Below, in pieces: positions 20,648-22,069 of a stretch of 22,069 nucleotides of DNA. The notes below the pieces were generated by a model that saw nothing but the letters and a program-made list of their open reading frames with translations, was not told the DNA's origin and did no database searches. The translations under genes and the position numbers were made by a program. Location: the NCBI GenBank assembly GCA_002299245.1, contig DBOI01000119.1, forward strand, positions 6,597 to 28,665, read 5' to 3'. Each line of letters begins with the position of its first letter. Position 1 is the stretch's first letter. The stretch is from Hydrogenovibrio sp. UBA650. GTDB taxonomy: Bacteria; Pseudomonadota; Gammaproteobacteria; Thiomicrospirales; Thiomicrospiraceae.

Positions 20648-21435
20648 AACCAATCTTGATAATCGCCATGGGCATGAGTCTTCTGAGCTTTAACGTTATG
20701 GCACAAACTCCTGAAGAAAAAGGTCTGGAAATCGCTAAAAAAGCCAACGAGCTCGATGATGGCTGGGGCGATATCACCTCCAATATGAAGATGCTATTGG
20801 TAAATAAACAGGGCCAAACCAGTGAGCGCGAAATACGCACCAAGACACTCGAAGTAATAGGTGATGGTGATAAAAGCTTGAGCATTTTCGACAAACCAAA
20901 AGACGTACGTGGCACGGCCTTCTTAACTTTCAGTCACATTGAAGGCGCAGATGACCAGTGGTTATATCTTCCAGCCTTAAAGCGAGTAAAACGAATCAGC
21001 TCACGCAATAAATCAGGCCCTTTTATGGGCAGTGAGTTCGCCTACGAAGACTTGAGTTCTCAGGAAGTAGAAAAATACACCTACAAGTACATAAAAGATG
21101 AAGCCTGTGGTCAGAACCAAGAGCTAACTTGCTTTGTCTCAGAGCGCTATCCTGTGGATGAGTTTTCTGGTTATACCAAGCAGGTCACCTGGGTTGATCA
21201 AATCGAATACCGTCCATGGAAAACTGATTTTTATGATCGCAAAGGCGCACTGCTGAAAACCCTGACTTTCTCTGATTACAACCAGTATCTGGATAAATAC
21301 TGGCGCGCCAACAAAATGGAGATGGTCAATCACTTAACCGGCAAAAAATCGATTCTAACCTGGTCAAACTATCAATTCAAAACCGGCCTGAAAGATTCCG
21401 ATTTCAACAAATCTAAACTCAAAAGACTGCGTTAA
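20644..21435 (+). CDS. Periplasmic LolA-like outer-membrane lipoprotein-sorting family protein
   Basis: This 263-residue exported protein starts with a signal peptide (MKPILIIAMGMSLLSFNVMA, cleavage near residue 20). The rest resembles the LolA-like family annotated as outer membrane lipoprotein-sorting proteins: GWGDITSNMKMLLVNKQGQ, EVIGDGDKSLSIFDKP, GTAFLTFSHI, DQWLYLPALKRVKRISS, GPFMGSEFAYEDL, and a final TWSNYQF strand. Such folds are half-barrels holding an acyl chain. It has no lipobox cysteine after the signal sequence, so it should be soluble in the periplasm. It lies between an RND permease (4-base overlap) and a barrel-like protein (1-base overlap). This order suggests it shuttles a hydrophobic cargo between them. 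True LolA function is unlikely, because cells have lolA elsewhere. Confidence 0.8.
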   Translation: MKPILIIAMGMSLLSFNVMAQTPEEKGLEIAKKANELDDGWGDITSNMKMLLVNKQGQTSEREIRTKTLEVIGDGDKSLSIFDKPKDVRGTAFLTFSHIEGADDQWLYLPALKRVKRISSRNKSGPFMGSEFAYEDLSSQEVEKYTYKYIKDEACGQNQELTCFVSERYPVDEFSGYTKQVTWVDQIEYRPWKTDFYDRKGALLKTLTFSDYNQYLDKYWRANKMEMVNHLTGKKSILTWSNYQFKTGLKDSDFNKSKLKRLR

Positions 21436-22069
21436 TGAAAATGCGATCGCTCTACACGCTGTTTTTTACAGGCCTGTTAATTTCTCAACCAGTTTTGGCG
21501 CAAGAGCTCACCGCCAAAATTGGCATTGAGACCTTGAAGTTTTTTCAGGATGCCGATCAGCCAAAGCAAGAGAATCTGTATACGTCATTTTCGGTGGAAC
21601 CTGAATTCTACCAAGCAATAGATGACAACTCTGAGATTAAGGCCAAGCTGTTCTACCGCTACGATGACCAAAGTGAAAGTCGTACCCATGCCGATATTCG
21701 AGAGCTGATGTGGTACCGCTATGCAGATGACTGGGAAATTCACGCAGGCATTGGCAAAGTGTTCTGGGGTGTTACTGAGTCTCGTCATTTGGTCGATGTG
21801 GTTAATCAGATAGATTATATTGAAAGCCTTGATGATGAACAGAGATTGGGACAAGTCATGCTTCAAGCCAAACTGATCCGCGACTGGGGAACTGTAGATC
21901 TTTTTGTGCTACCGCACTTTCGTGAAGTGGATTTTGGCGATAGAGACCTGCGCCCCGGCTTTGGCGGGCTTAAAGTCATTTCACCAAAATACCAGAATAG
22001 CGATAAAGATCGCCATATTGATTTTGCTGCGCGCTGGAATCACACTATTGACGATTTAGATATTGGCCT
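21435..22069 (+). CDS. Exported beta-barrel-like protein, 3' end outside the window
   Basis: Reading from the ATG that shares its A with the previous TAA, the frame is open to the window end (211 codons). A signal peptide (MKMRSLYTLFFTGLLISQPVLA, about 22 aa) is followed by alternating polar/aromatic strands such as AKLFYRYDD, IRELMWYRYADDWEIHAGIGKVFWGV and IDFAARWNHT, typical of outer-membrane beta-barrels. The segment FWGVTESRHLVDVVNQIDYIESLDDEQRLGQ with DLFVLPHFRE resembles DUF1302-like barrel proteins often found next to RND/LolA-like genes; this is from memory and unchecked. It is probably the outer-membrane part of the same system. The missing 3' end prevents checking for a terminal barrel strand. 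Confidence 0.7.
   Translation, partial: MKMRSLYTLFFTGLLISQPVLAQELTAKIGIETLKFFQDADQPKQENLYTSFSVEPEFYQAIDDNSEIKAKLFYRYDDQSESRTHADIRELMWYRYADDWEIHAGIGKVFWGVTESRHLVDVVNQIDYIESLDDEQRLGQVMLQAKLIRDWGTVDLFVLPHFREVDFGDRDLRPGFGGLKVISPKYQNSDKDRHIDFAARWNHTIDDLDIG

Noticed and set aside
1..22069. Mobile element, prophage, CRISPR or tRNA insertion
   Set aside because: No transposase, integrase, direct-repeat pair, repeat-spacer array or cloverleaf was seen, even around the inserted haem operon.

Overview
The window is the chromosomal replication origin region of a gammaproteobacterium. It carries the conserved block yidC-rnpA-rpmH on the minus strand, oriC with clustered DnaA boxes, and dnaA-dnaN-recF-gyrB on the plus strand. 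A phosphoribulokinase gene right after gyrB shows a Calvin-cycle autotroph. An oxygen-dependent coproporphyrinogen oxidase (HemF) points to aerobic growth. Together with moderate GC content and strong use of the CTA leucine codon, this fits a sulfur-oxidising Thiomicrospira/Hydrogenovibrio/Thiomicrorhabdus-like organism; the genus is a guess from general knowledge.

Layout. 1-1142 (minus): 5' part of yidC, rnpA and rpmH; yidD is missing from its usual place. 1317-1721 (minus): an SCP2-domain lipid-binding protein lying between rpmH and the origin. 1722-2564: 843 bases of AT-rich, non-genic DNA containing oriC, a DnaA-box cluster, a dnaA promoter with a DnaA box in its spacer, a possible 24-codon leader ORF and a strong Fur-box-like palindrome. 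2565-7108: dnaA (TTG start), dnaN, fieF (divalent metal efflux) and recF. 7178-7549: a small DUF4870-like membrane protein with its own terminator. 7739-12042: a compact haem module, hugZ-hmuS-hmuT-hmuU-hmuV, preceded by a Fur-box-like site. 12264-14690: gyrB. 14879-15814: prkB, with its own promoter and a strong bidirectional terminator. 15875-17204 (minus): hemF-hslR. 17282-18181: a LysR-type regulator divergent from hemF. 18296-22069: a translationally coupled operon of an RND/MMPL-type permease, a LolA-like periplasmic protein and a beta-barrel-like exported protein cut by the window end.

How the genes relate. The replication genes form the expected initiator/clamp/repair/gyrase set, but the usually tight dnaA-dnaN-recF-gyrB block is opened by iron and haem genes: fieF after dnaN, and haem import and breakdown between recF and gyrB. 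A Fur-like site upstream of dnaA matches the classic 19-base Fur box at 16 positions, and another precedes the haem operon. The most interesting hypothesis here is therefore that the origin region is iron-responsive. The second candidate system is the RND permease, LolA-like and barrel operon with an adjacent LysR gene. Its layout suggests a trans-envelope route for a lipid or hydrophobic molecule, with unknown substrate.

No tRNA, rRNA, CRISPR array, insertion sequence or prophage gene was seen. All similarity calls come from reading the sequences and remembering the families; no database search was run.
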